Notes under the pieces: model-generated | Database searches by the model: none | What the model was told of the DNA's origin: nothing | Seen by the model: only the letters and a program-made list of their open reading frames with translations | DNA from: Myxococcales bacterium | GTDB taxonomy: Bacteria > Myxococcota_A > Polyangia > Polyangiales > Ga0077539 | Length of the DNA: 64,000 nucleotides | Direction: 5' to 3' | Assembly (NCBI GenBank): GCA_030652255.1 | Contig: JAUSAZ010000177.1 | Location: 62,001 to 126,000 of the forward strand | Shown here: in pieces, positions 35,966-44,784 of the stretch | Position numbering within the stretch: position 1 is the stretch's first letter | How the letters are laid out: every line of letters starts with the position of its first letter | Translations under genes and position numbers: made by a program

Positions 35966-38089
35966 TCAGTGCTCGTCGAAGAACACCCGGGCGTTGGGCG
36001 CGCCGGGGGCGATGTCGACCGTGCGGGTGACCGAGCCGGTGGCGCGCTCGCAGGTGATGTTGTGCGTCCCCGCGGGGAGCCGGAGGTGAAAGAGCGGGGT
36101 CTGCCCGACGGGGCGGCCGTCGACGAGCACGCGGCAGCGCGGGGCCGACCCGACGGCGAGCTCGGGGAGGGCGGTGCGGGCCGCGCGCGCGACGCCTGGG
36201 GTGATGGCCGTCGGGAGGCTCGGCGCGCTCGCGCCGGGGGCGGTGCGGGGGCGCGGCGGCGCCTCGGTGGAGGGCGTGGTGGGTCTCGGCGCCGGGGCGG
36301 TGACGGCGGGCGTCGGCGGTAGGGACGGCGTCGGCGTCGCGACGGCCCGCTGCATGGTGGGCAGGACCAGGTCCCGGTCGCGGTCGGGGACGACGGTGAC
36401 CTCGATGGACTCGAAGCCGTCGGCCTCGACGCGGATGCGCAGCGGCCGCGAGGCGAGCGGGACGTAGGCCTCGTTGGAGAAGTACCGGATGCCGCCGATG
36501 ACGGGCCGGGCGTCGTCGCGCATGCCGAGCAGCCGAAGGCGCACGTTGCGCGGGGCCACCGGGTGGGGCCGCTCGCGCATGCGGGTGAGGGTGACCACGC
36601 CGAGCGCCACGAGGAGGCCCGACAGGAAGGCCGCGGACAGAAAGAGCCAGCGGCGGGAGCGGGCGTAGGGGACCAGCGACGGGCGGGCGAGGGTGTCGTC
36701 GACGGGGAGCACGGCGCCGCGCGGGGTGACCTCGATGGGCGGCGAGGCGTTGGCGGCGGCGGTGACCGGCGGCAGCAGGGTACCCCCGGGGGTCATCTCT
36801 ATGGCCGGGAGCCGCGGCGGCGGCGGGAGCGGCGGGAGCGACGGCGCGCGGAAGATGCCCGGGCGCGCGGACTCTGCGCGCTGGTAGCCGGGGCGCTGCG
36901 ACAGCGGAACCGGCGCGGCGCCGCCCACGACGATGGCGCTCACCTTGACGGAGTGCACCTTGGTGGGCGCGCTGTCGGCGGCGCCGTCGTCGTCGATGCG
37001 CACCATGCCGGGAAACACCGGGCGGATGGAGAGCGGCCCGGCGAACTCCTCGGCCGAGGCGGGCTGCGCGTCGTCGGTGAGGTCTTCGACGGTGTCGCGG
37101 TCGCGCGCGATGCCCGGGGCGATGTCGTGCTGGGTGGTCGGGTCGTCGGGCCGCGCGGTGGGAAACTCCTCCGGCCCGGGGATGCGCAGCAGCGACGAGC
37201 GCACGGCGATCTCGGGGTGCTTCGCGAGGTAGGCGCCGATCTCCTGGAGCATGTCGGCGGCGCTGGCGAAGCGGGCGGAGCGGTCCTTCTCGAGGCAGCG
37301 GTCGACGAGGGCGGAGAGCTCGGGCTCGACGCCGAGGGTGGTGGCGCGCTTGTGCTCCTCGGTGACCACCGCGAGGATCTGCTGGTTGTAGTTCTCTCCG
37401 TCGAAGGGGATCTCGCCGGTGAGGCACTCGTACATCACCACCCCGAGCGCCCAGATGTCCGCGCGCGGGTCGATGAGCTCGCCGCGCGCCTGCTCGGGGG
37501 ACATGTAGTGGGGCGTGCCGACGGTGGTGTTGGCGCGCGTGATCGAGAGCGAGATCTCCTTCTCCGGGTCGAGGATCTTCGAGATGCCGAAGTCCACGAT
37601 CTTCACGTGGGTCTCGCCGCTCGGCCGCCGCGCCAGGAACACGTTCTCGGGCTTGATGTCCCGGTGCACGATGTTCTCTCGGTGCGCGACGATGAGCGCC
37701 TGGAGCACCTGGCACACGACCGTGAGCGTCTCGCTCGGCAGCAGCTTGTCGTAGCGGAGCAGGTAGGTCGCGAGGTCGATGCCCGTGAGCAGCTCGAGCA
37801 CGATGAAGAGCGAGCCGTCGTCCGGGTCTTCGCCCGCGTCGAGCACCTCCACCACGTTGGGGTGCCGCACCCGGGCCGCGGCGAGCGCCTCGTTGACGAA
37901 GCGCCGGACGTTGTCCCCGTCGGTCTGGTTCTCGGGGTGCATGACCTTGATGGCCACGTGGCGGTGCGACCCGACGAGCTCGGCCTCGTAGACCATGCCC
38001 ATGCCGCCCCGACCGAGCACGCGAACGAGCTTGTAGCGCCCCGCTACCGTCGCGCCGATGCGTGATTGTTCTGCTGTCGCGGCCGACAC
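35966..38089 (-). CDS. Membrane-anchored Ser/Thr protein kinase with PEGA-like C-terminus
   Basis: The 707-residue Hanks-type kinase has, counted from GTG 38089, a Gly-rich loop LGRGGMG, Lys48 (VAIK), HRD with Asp144 and Asn149, DFG with Asp166 and an APE-like SPEQARG. After a long Pro-rich linker a membrane helix WLFLSAAFLSGLLVALGVV lies near 485-505. The last 80 residues form a PEGA-like unit (CRVLVDGRPVGQTP, LPAGTHNITCE) outside the membrane. An in-frame GTG at 38137 would add 16 residues of non-kinase-like sequence; the shorter start gives a more typical N-terminus, but this is not certain. Substrates unknown. Confidence 0.93.
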   Translation of the reverse strand: MSAATAEQSRIGATVAGRYKLVRVLGRGGMGMVYEAELVGSHRHVAIKVMHPENQTDGDNVRRFVNEALAAARVRHPNVVEVLDAGEDPDDGSLFIVLELLTGIDLATYLLRYDKLLPSETLTVVCQVLQALIVAHRENIVHRDIKPENVFLARRPSGETHVKIVDFGISKILDPEKEISLSITRANTTVGTPHYMSPEQARGELIDPRADIWALGVVMYECLTGEIPFDGENYNQQILAVVTEEHKRATTLGVEPELSALVDRCLEKDRSARFASAADMLQEIGAYLAKHPEIAVRSSLLRIPGPEEFPTARPDDPTTQHDIAPGIARDRDTVEDLTDDAQPASAEEFAGPLSIRPVFPGMVRIDDDGAADSAPTKVHSVKVSAIVVGGAAPVPLSQRPGYQRAESARPGIFRAPSLPPLPPPPRLPAIEMTPGGTLLPPVTAAANASPPIEVTPRGAVLPVDDTLARPSLVPYARSRRWLFLSAAFLSGLLVALGVVTLTRMRERPHPVAPRNVRLRLLGMRDDARPVIGGIRYFSNEAYVPLASRPLRIRVEADGFESIEVTVVPDRDRDLVLPTMQRAVATPTPSLPPTPAVTAPAPRPTTPSTEAPPRPRTAPGASAPSLPTAITPGVARAARTALPELAVGSAPRCRVLVDGRPVGQTPLFHLRLPAGTHNITCERATGSVTRTVDIAPGAPNARVFFDEH

Positions 38090-38230
38090 CCTGCGAATAC
38101 CCCAAAAGGTGAGATTGGCGGCCAGCTTAACCCACACCTCGACGGAAGGTCACGTCGTGAGCACCGATGATCCGCCGACCCGGAGCGACGGCGCCCAACG
38201 GGTCGCGCGGACGTGGTACCCACCCGGGGC

Positions 38231-39349
38231 ATGAACCGACGGCTCCCGCTGCTGGAGGGTCGCGCCGAGGCCACCACCCGGTGCACCTACTGCCCGAAGC
38301 TCTGTCGCCCGGCCTGCCCCGTCTCCACGGTGGAGGGTCGAGAGACCGTCACCCCCTGGGGAAAGATGCGGGCGATGGACGAACTCCTCCGGGACGTCGA
38401 ACCCGCGGAGGAGGCCTCGCGCGCCGCGATGGCCTGGGCGTGCACCGGATGCGGGCGCTGCCGCACCCTCTGCCTGCTCGACAACCCCGTGGTGGACACG
38501 CTCTATGACGGCCGCGCCGACGCGCTCGCCAACGAGATCGCCCCCGCGCCGGTGAGCGCGCTCGTCGCGGGCTGGGACGAGCGCCGCGCCCGGCTCGAGG
38601 CAGACGCCCGGGGCGCAGGCCTGGTCGGAGAGGGCGCCGCGGTCGCGGTGGTGCCCGGGTGTCGGGCGGTGCGGGAAGACCCCGCGGGCGCCCGCCGGAC
38701 CGTGCGCGCCGTGAGCGAGCTCGGCGGATGCGGCGCGCATGCCGTGGGCGGCGAGTGCTGCGGCGCTCCCCTCTGGGACGCGGGCGACCGCGAGGGGTTC
38801 TTCCAGCAGGCCGCGCGCTTCGTGGCGGCCGTCGGCGACCGCGCGACGGACCTCGTCGTCGCGGACTCGGGCTGCGCCTGGACGCTGCGCACGCTCTATC
38901 CCCGCTTCGACCTCGCCCCCGAGCGCTGGGCGCGCGTCGAGCACCTCGCCGAGACCGCGGCCCGGCACCTCGACCGCCTGCGCCCCCTCGACGTCGACGG
39001 CACGGTCGCCGTGCATGACAGCTGCCGCCTGGGTCGGGGCCTCGGGGTCTACGACGCGCCGCGGCAGGTGATGGAGCGCATCCTCGGGCGGGCGCCGGTC
39101 GAGCTCCCGAACTCCCGCGAGCAGGCGAGCTGCAGTGGCGGCGGCGGGCTTCTGCCGATCACGCGTCCCGCGACGTCGCGGGCCATCGCGGCGGAGCTCG
39201 CCGGCGAGGTGCGCGAGGCCGGGGACGACGTCGGCGTGGTGACCACCTGCACGTCGAGTCGATCGAGGTTGCGCCGGGCGGGGGTTCGCGCCGACGATCT
39301 CGCCGAGTGGGTCGCGCGGTCGCTGGGCGTGACGGGCGACCCGGGCTGA
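38231..39349 (+). CDS. (Fe-S)-binding protein of the GlcF/HdrD (CCG-domain) type
   Basis: The 372-residue protein carries two 4Fe-4S clusters: C18, C21, C25, C29 and C71, C74, C77, C81. The C-terminal half holds Cys-rich CCG-like motifs (GECCGAPLWDAG near residue 173 and SCSGGGG near 302). This layout matches the iron-sulfur subunits of glycolate oxidase (GlcF), heterodisulfide reductase (HdrD) and related electron-transfer oxidoreductases. No flavin subunit gene is adjacent. ATG 38231 is preferred because TACCCA ends 8 bases upstream; a GTG 18 bases earlier is the alternative. It precedes a lipid kinase gene by 15 bases. Confidence 0.85.
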   Translation: MNRRLPLLEGRAEATTRCTYCPKLCRPACPVSTVEGRETVTPWGKMRAMDELLRDVEPAEEASRAAMAWACTGCGRCRTLCLLDNPVVDTLYDGRADALANEIAPAPVSALVAGWDERRARLEADARGAGLVGEGAAVAVVPGCRAVREDPAGARRTVRAVSELGGCGAHAVGGECCGAPLWDAGDREGFFQQAARFVAAVGDRATDLVVADSGCAWTLRTLYPRFDLAPERWARVEHLAETAARHLDRLRPLDVDGTVAVHDSCRLGRGLGVYDAPRQVMERILGRAPVELPNSREQASCSGGGGLLPITRPATSRAIAAELAGEVREAGDDVGVVTTCTSSRSRLRRAGVRADDLAEWVARSLGVTGDPG

Positions 39350-39364
39350 GAGGAGGCGCGCGCC

Positions 39365-40312
39365 GTGGCGACTGCAAGAGCGTTGGAACTGGTGGTGAAC
39401 CCCTCGGCGGGCGGCGGGCGCGCGGGCAGGGTGCTGGGGGAGTTCTCCCGGGCGCTCGGCGCCGAAGGCTTCGACGTGACGGTGCACCGCACCGGCGGCC
39501 GGGCGCAGCTCGCCGACACGGTGCGCTCGCTGGTCGAGCGGGGCTGCGCGCGAATCGGGGTGATGGGCGGCGACGGCACCTTCCACGACGCGATGAACGC
39601 CCTGCTCCGCGCCGACGGCACGGTGATGCCCACGGGCGAGACGGCCTTCGCGGTGATCCCCGCCGGCACCGGGAGCGACCTCGCCTCGCGGGGCCTCGGC
39701 ATCCCGGGCGTACCCACGGCGCTCGCGCGCTGGCTCACGGTCGCGACGCCGCGGCCCTTCGACCTCGGCCACCTGGAGTACCTCGACCGCCGCGGGGCGC
39801 GCGCGGAGATGCTGTTCACCAACATCGCGAGCTGCGGCATCTCGGGCCGGGTCGACGAGCTCGTGAGCGCCGGCCCGCGCTGGCTCACGGGCAAGGCCAG
39901 CTACCTCGTGGCGACGGGCCGGGCCATCGCAGGCTGGCGCCACCGCCCGATGCGGGTGCGCGTCGACGGCGAGGTCATCTACGAGGGCAAGGCGATGACC
40001 TTCGCCGTCTGCAACGGCCGATCGTTCGGCGGCGGGATGATCATCGCGCCGGACGCCGACCCCTCGGACGGGTGCTTCGACGTCATCGGCCTCGGGGACA
40101 TGGGCCTCGGCGACGTGCTCCAGAACTTCCCGAAGATCTACCAGGGCACCCACCTCGGCGAAGCGAAGGTGGTCTCCGCCCGCGGCGCCGTGGTCGAGAT
40201 CGAGAGCACCCACGGGGACGTACCCCTGGACATCGACGGCGAGCCCCCGGGCACCCTGCCCGCGACCTTCACCGCGCTGCCCGGCGCCGTTCGCGTGCTC
40301 CAGGCGCCCTGA
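39365..40312 (+). CDS. Diacylglycerol/sphingosine kinase-family lipid kinase (YegS-like)
   Basis: The 315-residue product has NPSAGGG at 12-18 and the nucleotide site GGDGTFHDAMN beginning at residue 68, plus a GTGSDLASRGLG segment near 100, all typical of the DAGK catalytic family. These enzymes phosphorylate diacylglycerol or related lipids with ATP; the exact lipid is unknown. It starts at GTG 39365 and is followed after 3 bases by the MerR-like gene, so the three genes 38231-41551 may form one unit. Confidence 0.88.
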   Translation: MATARALELVVNPSAGGGRAGRVLGEFSRALGAEGFDVTVHRTGGRAQLADTVRSLVERGCARIGVMGGDGTFHDAMNALLRADGTVMPTGETAFAVIPAGTGSDLASRGLGIPGVPTALARWLTVATPRPFDLGHLEYLDRRGARAEMLFTNIASCGISGRVDELVSAGPRWLTGKASYLVATGRAIAGWRHRPMRVRVDGEVIYEGKAMTFAVCNGRSFGGGMIIAPDADPSDGCFDVIGLGDMGLGDVLQNFPKIYQGTHLGEAKVVSARGAVVEIESTHGDVPLDIDGEPPGTLPATFTALPGAVRVLQAP

Positions 40313-40315
40313 GCG

Positions 40316-41551
40316 ATGGCGGCGGGTCGGCCCGGCCGTCGGCACCTGAAGATCGGCGAGCTCGAGCGCGCGCTCGGCGTCACCCGCGACCAGGTGCACC
40401 ACTACATCGAGCTCGGGCTCGTCCCGCCGCCGGAGAAGAGCACCGCGACGCTGGCGTGGTACGGCCCGGAGCACCTCGCCGCGGTGGCGAGGGTGAGGGC
40501 CATCCGCGACGCGTCGGGCTCGCTCGCGCAGGCCCAGCGCTGGCTGACGGGCCCGCTCGCGCAGGCGGGGCCGGAGGACTGCGCCACGCTGACCCGGTGG
40601 GTGCTGGGCGGGCGCGCGGGCGAGGGGGTCGGCGTGCCGGTCGACGGGGTGCTCGCGATGATCGACGCGGGCCTCGCGCGGGTCGACCCCGAGGTGCTGG
40701 TCGCGGGGCGCCCGCTCGACCCGGCGCCCTGGCTGGCCGAGCTCGCCGCGCGCTGGGCCGAACGCGAGGAGCTCGCCCGGGTGACGGTCGCGCGCGAGGC
40801 GGTGGCGGCGGCGGCCACGGCGCGGCTCGCGGGGTGGCTGCCCGTGGCGTCGGCGCGCGTGGAAGGGGCGGTGCTCCGGGCAGCAGTGCTCGACCGTGAT
40901 GGGGTGGGCGCCGACCCGGAGCGCGACGAGGAGCGCGCCCGCCTCGGGGTGATGCTGCCCTCCGACGCGCCCGCGCCGCGGACCCGACTTCCCGAGCGCG
41001 GCGGCTGGAGCCCGGTCGCGCGGGCCATGGCGTCGATGCGCGCGCGCCGATGGGACCATGCGCGGGAGGCCCTGGCGCTCGTGACCCCCGGGTCGACCGG
41101 CTCGACCCTCGCGGCGGCCCTCGGTTGGTGCAACGACGCGGTGAGCGCAGCGCGCGCGAGCGACGGCGTGCTCGCCATGGTGCCTCGGCTCGGGGCGCTG
41201 CGGTCGATCGACCCGGCCGTGGCGCCTGACCTCATCGAGCGGCTTCGCCTGCGGTGGACGCTGGCGGTGACCTGGCTCGCGCTGCCCGCCCGGTGGGGCG
41301 GCGAGCGGGCTGGCGTCGAGCTGGGCGCCCTGCTCGACGAGCTCGCGGCGGTGGGCGCGGACGACCCGCGGCGCGCGACCGGCGAGCTCGACGTGGTGGA
41401 GGCCAACGCGCTCCTGGCGCTGGCGGCGTCGCGGCTGCGCGACGGCGACCGGGCGGGCTCGGCGGAGGCCGCGCGGCGGGCGGCGGCCTTCGGCGGGGCG
41501 GCGGCGCAGGAGGCGGCGCGGCGGGTGCGGCGGGCCTCCCGCTCGTCGTGA
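40316..41551 (+). CDS. MerR-like DNA-binding protein with a long helical C-terminus
   Basis: The 411-residue product begins with a MerR-type winged-helix: HLKIGELERALGVTRDQVHHYIELGLVPPPEK, then a W-Y-G-P-E-H wing and a helix with ARVRAIRDASGSLAQAQRWL. MerR proteins usually have about 130 residues, with a short effector domain. Here about 330 residues follow, Ala/Arg/Leu-rich and presumably helical, possibly TPR-like, without cysteines for metal sensing. The ligand and targets are unknown. ATG 40316 lies 3 bases after the lipid kinase stop. Confidence 0.75.
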   Translation: MAAGRPGRRHLKIGELERALGVTRDQVHHYIELGLVPPPEKSTATLAWYGPEHLAAVARVRAIRDASGSLAQAQRWLTGPLAQAGPEDCATLTRWVLGGRAGEGVGVPVDGVLAMIDAGLARVDPEVLVAGRPLDPAPWLAELAARWAEREELARVTVAREAVAAAATARLAGWLPVASARVEGAVLRAAVLDRDGVGADPERDEERARLGVMLPSDAPAPRTRLPERGGWSPVARAMASMRARRWDHAREALALVTPGSTGSTLAAALGWCNDAVSAARASDGVLAMVPRLGALRSIDPAVAPDLIERLRLRWTLAVTWLALPARWGGERAGVELGALLDELAAVGADDPRRATGELDVVEANALLALAASRLRDGDRAGSAEAARRAAAFGGAAAQEAARRVRRASRSS

Positions 41552-41565
41552 TATCAACCCCGGCG

Positions 41566-42417
41566 ATGAGCGAATCGACGAAGGTAGCGGTGCTCGGCGC
41601 GGGAACCATGGGCCACGGCATCGCGCAGGTGTGCGCGGCGGCGGGGTTTACGGTGCACGTAAGTGACCCCTCGGAGGCGGCCCGCGCCCGCGGGCTCGAA
41701 GGGGTGCGGGCGTCGCTCGACCGCATGGTCGGGAAGGCGAAGATGACCGCGGCGCAGCGCGACGAGGTGCTCGGCCGCATCGCGTGGGGCGGCGACCTCG
41801 GCGCGGCCGTCGAGGACGCGGGGGTGGTCATCGAGGCGGTGCCCGAGCGCATCGAGCTGAAGCGCGATCTGCTCCAGCGGGTGGACGCGCTCGCGCCCGA
41901 CTCGGCGCTGCTCGGCTCCAACACCTCGTCGCTCTCGATCACCGAGCTCGGCTCGACCCTGCGCGACGCGTCGCGGCTCGTGGGCCTGCATTTCTTCAAC
42001 CCGGTGCCCGTGATGGAGCTGCTCGAGGTCGTGCGCGGCGTGCGCACCTCCGAGGCGACCATCGACCGGGCGCTGGCCTTCGCGGCCCGGCTCCCGAAGA
42101 CGCCCATCGTGGTGCGCGACATGCCCGGCTTCGCCACGAGCCGACTCGGCGTGGCGCTGGGCGCCGAGGCCATCCGGATGCTGGAGCAGGGCGTGGCGAG
42201 CGCCGAGGACATCGACCGCGCGATGGAGCTCGGCTACCGCCACCCGATGGGTCCGCTGCGGCTCACCGACCTCGTCGGGCTCGACGTCCGCCTGGCCATC
42301 CTCGACCACCTGCACCGCGAGGTGGGGGAGCAGTTTCGCGCGCCCCCGCTGCTCCGGCAGATGGTGCGGGCGGGCAAGCTCGGCAAGAAGTCCGGCGAGG
42401 GCTTCTACAAGTGGTGA
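41566..42417 (+). CDS. 3-hydroxyacyl-CoA (3-hydroxybutyryl-CoA) dehydrogenase
   Basis: The 283-residue enzyme has the N-terminal NAD site VLGAGTMGHGIA (Gly11 onward), catalytic His142 in GLHFFNPVPVMELLEVV, a downstream VVRDMPGFATSRL helix and the usual C-terminus ending KKSGEGFYKW. It interconverts 3-hydroxyacyl-CoA and 3-oxoacyl-CoA. Size and sequence match short-chain enzymes of the PaaH/Hbd group. A TATCAA hexamer (41552-41557) ends 8 bases before the ATG. A thiolase gene 4 kb away could supply the next step. Confidence 0.93.
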   Translation: MSESTKVAVLGAGTMGHGIAQVCAAAGFTVHVSDPSEAARARGLEGVRASLDRMVGKAKMTAAQRDEVLGRIAWGGDLGAAVEDAGVVIEAVPERIELKRDLLQRVDALAPDSALLGSNTSSLSITELGSTLRDASRLVGLHFFNPVPVMELLEVVRGVRTSEATIDRALAFAARLPKTPIVVRDMPGFATSRLGVALGAEAIRMLEQGVASAEDIDRAMELGYRHPMGPLRLTDLVGLDVRLAILDHLHREVGEQFRAPPLLRQMVRAGKLGKKSGEGFYKW

Positions 42418-42424
42418 CGGCGGG

Positions 42425-43654
42425 TCAGGTCGTGTACTCGGCGTTGACCTCGACGTAGCGGTACCCGAGGTCGCTGGTCATCAGCATCGCGGCGCCGTCG
42501 CCCTCGGTGAGGGCGATGTCGAGCACGAGGTTCTCGGCGCGCATCGCGGCGGAGAGGGCCGCGCGGTCGAAGGCCGTCGGCGCGTCGTGCTCGAAGACCG
42601 TGACGCCCTGCAACGTACAGCGCAGCCCGGCGACGCTGCGCACGGACTTCGCGTTGCCCACCTGCGACACGAAGCGCCCCCAGTTGGGGTCGTTGCCGAA
42701 GAGGGCCGTGCGCACCAGCGCGCTGCGCGCGACGGTGTCGGCGATGTCCCGCGCCGAGGCCTCGTCGCGGGCGCCGGTCACCTGGATGGTGGTGACCTTG
42801 GTGGCCCCCTCGCCGTCGCGCGCGATGAGCCACGCGAGGTGACCCGCCACGTCCGTGACCTCGCGGCGGACGTCCGCGAAGTCGGCCCCGGCGCGCCCGG
42901 TCGCGAGCAGCAGGAAGGTGTCGTTGGTGCTCGGGTGCGTGTCGACGTGCACCGCGTTGAAGCTGCGCGCCGCCACCGGGCCGATGGCCTCCCGAAGCGC
43001 CGCGGGGGTGGAGCGGGCGTCGGTCGCCACGAAGGCCAGCATCGTGGCCATGTCGGGATGGATCATCCCGGCGCCCTTGCACACCCCCGCGACCCGGGCG
43101 CCGGGGAGCACGACCCCGTGCTCCTTCGGATACGCGTCGGTGGTCATGATGGCGTGGAGGAATCGCCGCCCCGCGTCGCGCTCGGACGACAGCGCGGCGA
43201 GGGCACCGTCGATGCCCGCGCGCACCTTCTCCATGGGGAGCGCGTGGCCGATGACCCCGGTGCTGCACACCAGCACCTGGTGGGGGAGGCAGCCCACCGC
43301 GGCGGCGACCCGGTCGCACATCTCCCGGGCGTCGGCGAGGCCGCGCTCCCCGGTGCACGCGTTGGCGTTGCCGCTGTTGACCACCACGGCGCGGATCATC
43401 CCCCCGCTGGCCGCGAGGTGCTCCCGGCTGACGACGACGGGCGCCGCGGGGAAGAGGTTCTGGGTGAACACCCCGGCGCAGGCGACGGGCGCGTCGGCGA
43501 CGAGCAGCGCGACGTCCGGGCGGCCGCTGGCCTTGATGCCCGCGGCGACGCCCGCGGCGCGGAGCGACGCGACCTCCGAGAGCGTGACCGCGGGGTCGTG
43601 GAGCGGGGGAAGGGGGTGATGGAGTCGGGCGTCGAGGGAGCGGGCTTCAGTCAT
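42425..43654 (-). CDS. argJ: Glutamate N-acetyltransferase / amino-acid acetyltransferase ArgJ
   Basis: ArgJ moves the acetyl group from N-acetylornithine to glutamate in the cyclic arginine pathway. The 409-residue product has the auto-cleavage site KGAGMIHPDMATMLAF with Thr204 as the nucleophile created by processing, the VVNSGNANACTGERG loop, and an intact C-terminus. Whether it also makes N-acetylglutamate from acetyl-CoA cannot be told from sequence by eye. No other arginine genes are in the window. The ATG at 43654 has GGAGACA upstream. It is convergent with the dehydrogenase gene. Confidence 0.95.
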   Translation of the reverse strand: MTEARSLDARLHHPLPPLHDPAVTLSEVASLRAAGVAAGIKASGRPDVALLVADAPVACAGVFTQNLFPAAPVVVSREHLAASGGMIRAVVVNSGNANACTGERGLADAREMCDRVAAAVGCLPHQVLVCSTGVIGHALPMEKVRAGIDGALAALSSERDAGRRFLHAIMTTDAYPKEHGVVLPGARVAGVCKGAGMIHPDMATMLAFVATDARSTPAALREAIGPVAARSFNAVHVDTHPSTNDTFLLLATGRAGADFADVRREVTDVAGHLAWLIARDGEGATKVTTIQVTGARDEASARDIADTVARSALVRTALFGNDPNWGRFVSQVGNAKSVRSVAGLRCTLQGVTVFEHDAPTAFDRAALSAAMRAENLVLDIALTEGDGAAMLMTSDLGYRYVEVNAEYTT

Positions 43655-43962
43655 CGGTGGTGTCTCCGTGCGCGGCGGCCGCGGAGACTCTCACCGCGCG
43701 CGCAGGGGTCAAGCGTCGGGTGTCCCGCAGCGCCTCCCCTGACACTCAATGCCCGACATCGCCGCCGCAAAGTTGACCCGGGGGGGTTGCCCGGAGGCCG
43801 CAGCGCGGATACACATCTCTTCGCTCTTGAACTTGGCCGTTCGTGTTCCCCCTGGAATGCGGCCGGTTCGTGAGGCCAGACGACGGTCTCGCACACGGAT
43901 CTCATACGCGAATCACGGCATTGGCGCGCTGCGTCGAGCCGTCACCCCCCGCGGAGGAACTG
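43655..43962. other. 308-base intergenic region between argJ and the FGE-like gene
   Basis: No convincing gene is seen. TTGACC (43773-43778) and TTGAAC (43827-43832) could be -35 elements, but neither is followed at 16-18 bases by a credible -10. The open frame running from 43843 into the FGE-like gene lacks a ribosome site and a signal peptide and is not taken as coding. Confidence 0.6.
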
Positions 43963-44718
43963 ATGCAGCGATCGTCTGGTGTGCCCAAGAGCGTCTTGAC
44001 CATTTCCGGCTTCGCGCTCCTCGGTGCGCTGGTGTTCGGGGCCTCCGCGGCGAGCTCCAACGCCCCTTGCCCCGACGGCATGGCCTTCGTGGCGGGCAGC
44101 GGCTTCTGCGTCGATCGCTACGAAGCCTCGTTGATGGAGATCCGGCCCGACGGCCGGGAGGTCCCCCACTCGCCCTACATGAACCCTGGTCGCACCGACG
44201 TCCGGGCGGTCACCCGGCGCGGGGTCGTGCCGCAGGGGTACATCTCGCAGGTGCAGGCCGCGCGGGCCTGTGCGCGGTCGGGCAAGCGGCTGTGCTCCGA
44301 GCGCGAGTGGTTCCGATCGTGCCGCGGTCCCAACAACCGCACCCACGGGTACAGCAACCAGCGCGAAGACGGCCGCTGCAACGAAAACCACCGCTGGCAC
44401 CCGGTGGTCCGCCTCTTCCACGCCACCACCCCGTACCTCTGGGGCATGGCGCTGATGAACGACCCGCAGATCAACCAGCTCCCCGGCACCGTGTCCCTCA
44501 CCGGGGCCCACGCGGGCTGCACCAACGAGCACAACGTCTTCGACATGGTGGGCAACCTCCACGAGTGGACGGCGGACTCCGAGGGCACCTTCCGCGGCGG
44601 CTACTACATGGACACCACCATCAACGGCGACGGTTGCTGGTACCGCACCCCCGGTCACAACACGGCCTACCACGACTACTCGATCGGCTTCCGCTGCTGC
44701 GCCTCCGCCGGCGAGTAG
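43963..44718 (+). CDS. Exported SUMF1/formylglycine-generating-enzyme-like domain protein
   Basis: The 251-residue product starts at ATG 43963 after GGAGGA. It has a signal peptide or anchor (SVLTISGFALLGALVFGASA), then a SUMF1-type domain: PCPDGMAFVAGSGFCVDRYEAS, GKRLCSEREWFRSCRG, HNVFDMVGNLHEWTAD and a final GFRCCA. The GNxxEW and LPTExEW-like words mark the FGE/C-type-lectin-like fold. Many members are not modifying enzymes but binding or structural proteins; the active-site cysteine pair of true FGE could not be verified. It is 66 bases before a pseudokinase gene. Confidence 0.85.
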   Translation: MQRSSGVPKSVLTISGFALLGALVFGASAASSNAPCPDGMAFVAGSGFCVDRYEASLMEIRPDGREVPHSPYMNPGRTDVRAVTRRGVVPQGYISQVQAARACARSGKRLCSEREWFRSCRGPNNRTHGYSNQREDGRCNENHRWHPVVRLFHATTPYLWGMALMNDPQINQLPGTVSLTGAHAGCTNEHNVFDMVGNLHEWTADSEGTFRGGYYMDTTINGDGCWYRTPGHNTAYHDYSIGFRCCASAGE

Positions 44719-44784
44719 CGCGGGAGCGTCTGAGTTGTCGCGATCGTGCTTCCCGCGGAAGCATGGAGTAGCGTCGCCCCGCGC

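Noticed and set aside
38150..41557. An open frame of 1135 codons on the minus strand
   Set aside because: It is antisense to four well-supported genes (Fe-S protein, lipid kinase, MerR-like, dehydrogenase start), has no recognisable domain and is Arg/His/Pro-rich as expected of a shadow frame at this GC content.
43843..43962. Upstream start for the FGE-like gene
   Set aside because: The 40 added residues lack a signal peptide, and the ATG at 43963 has GGAGGA and is followed at once by a signal sequence.
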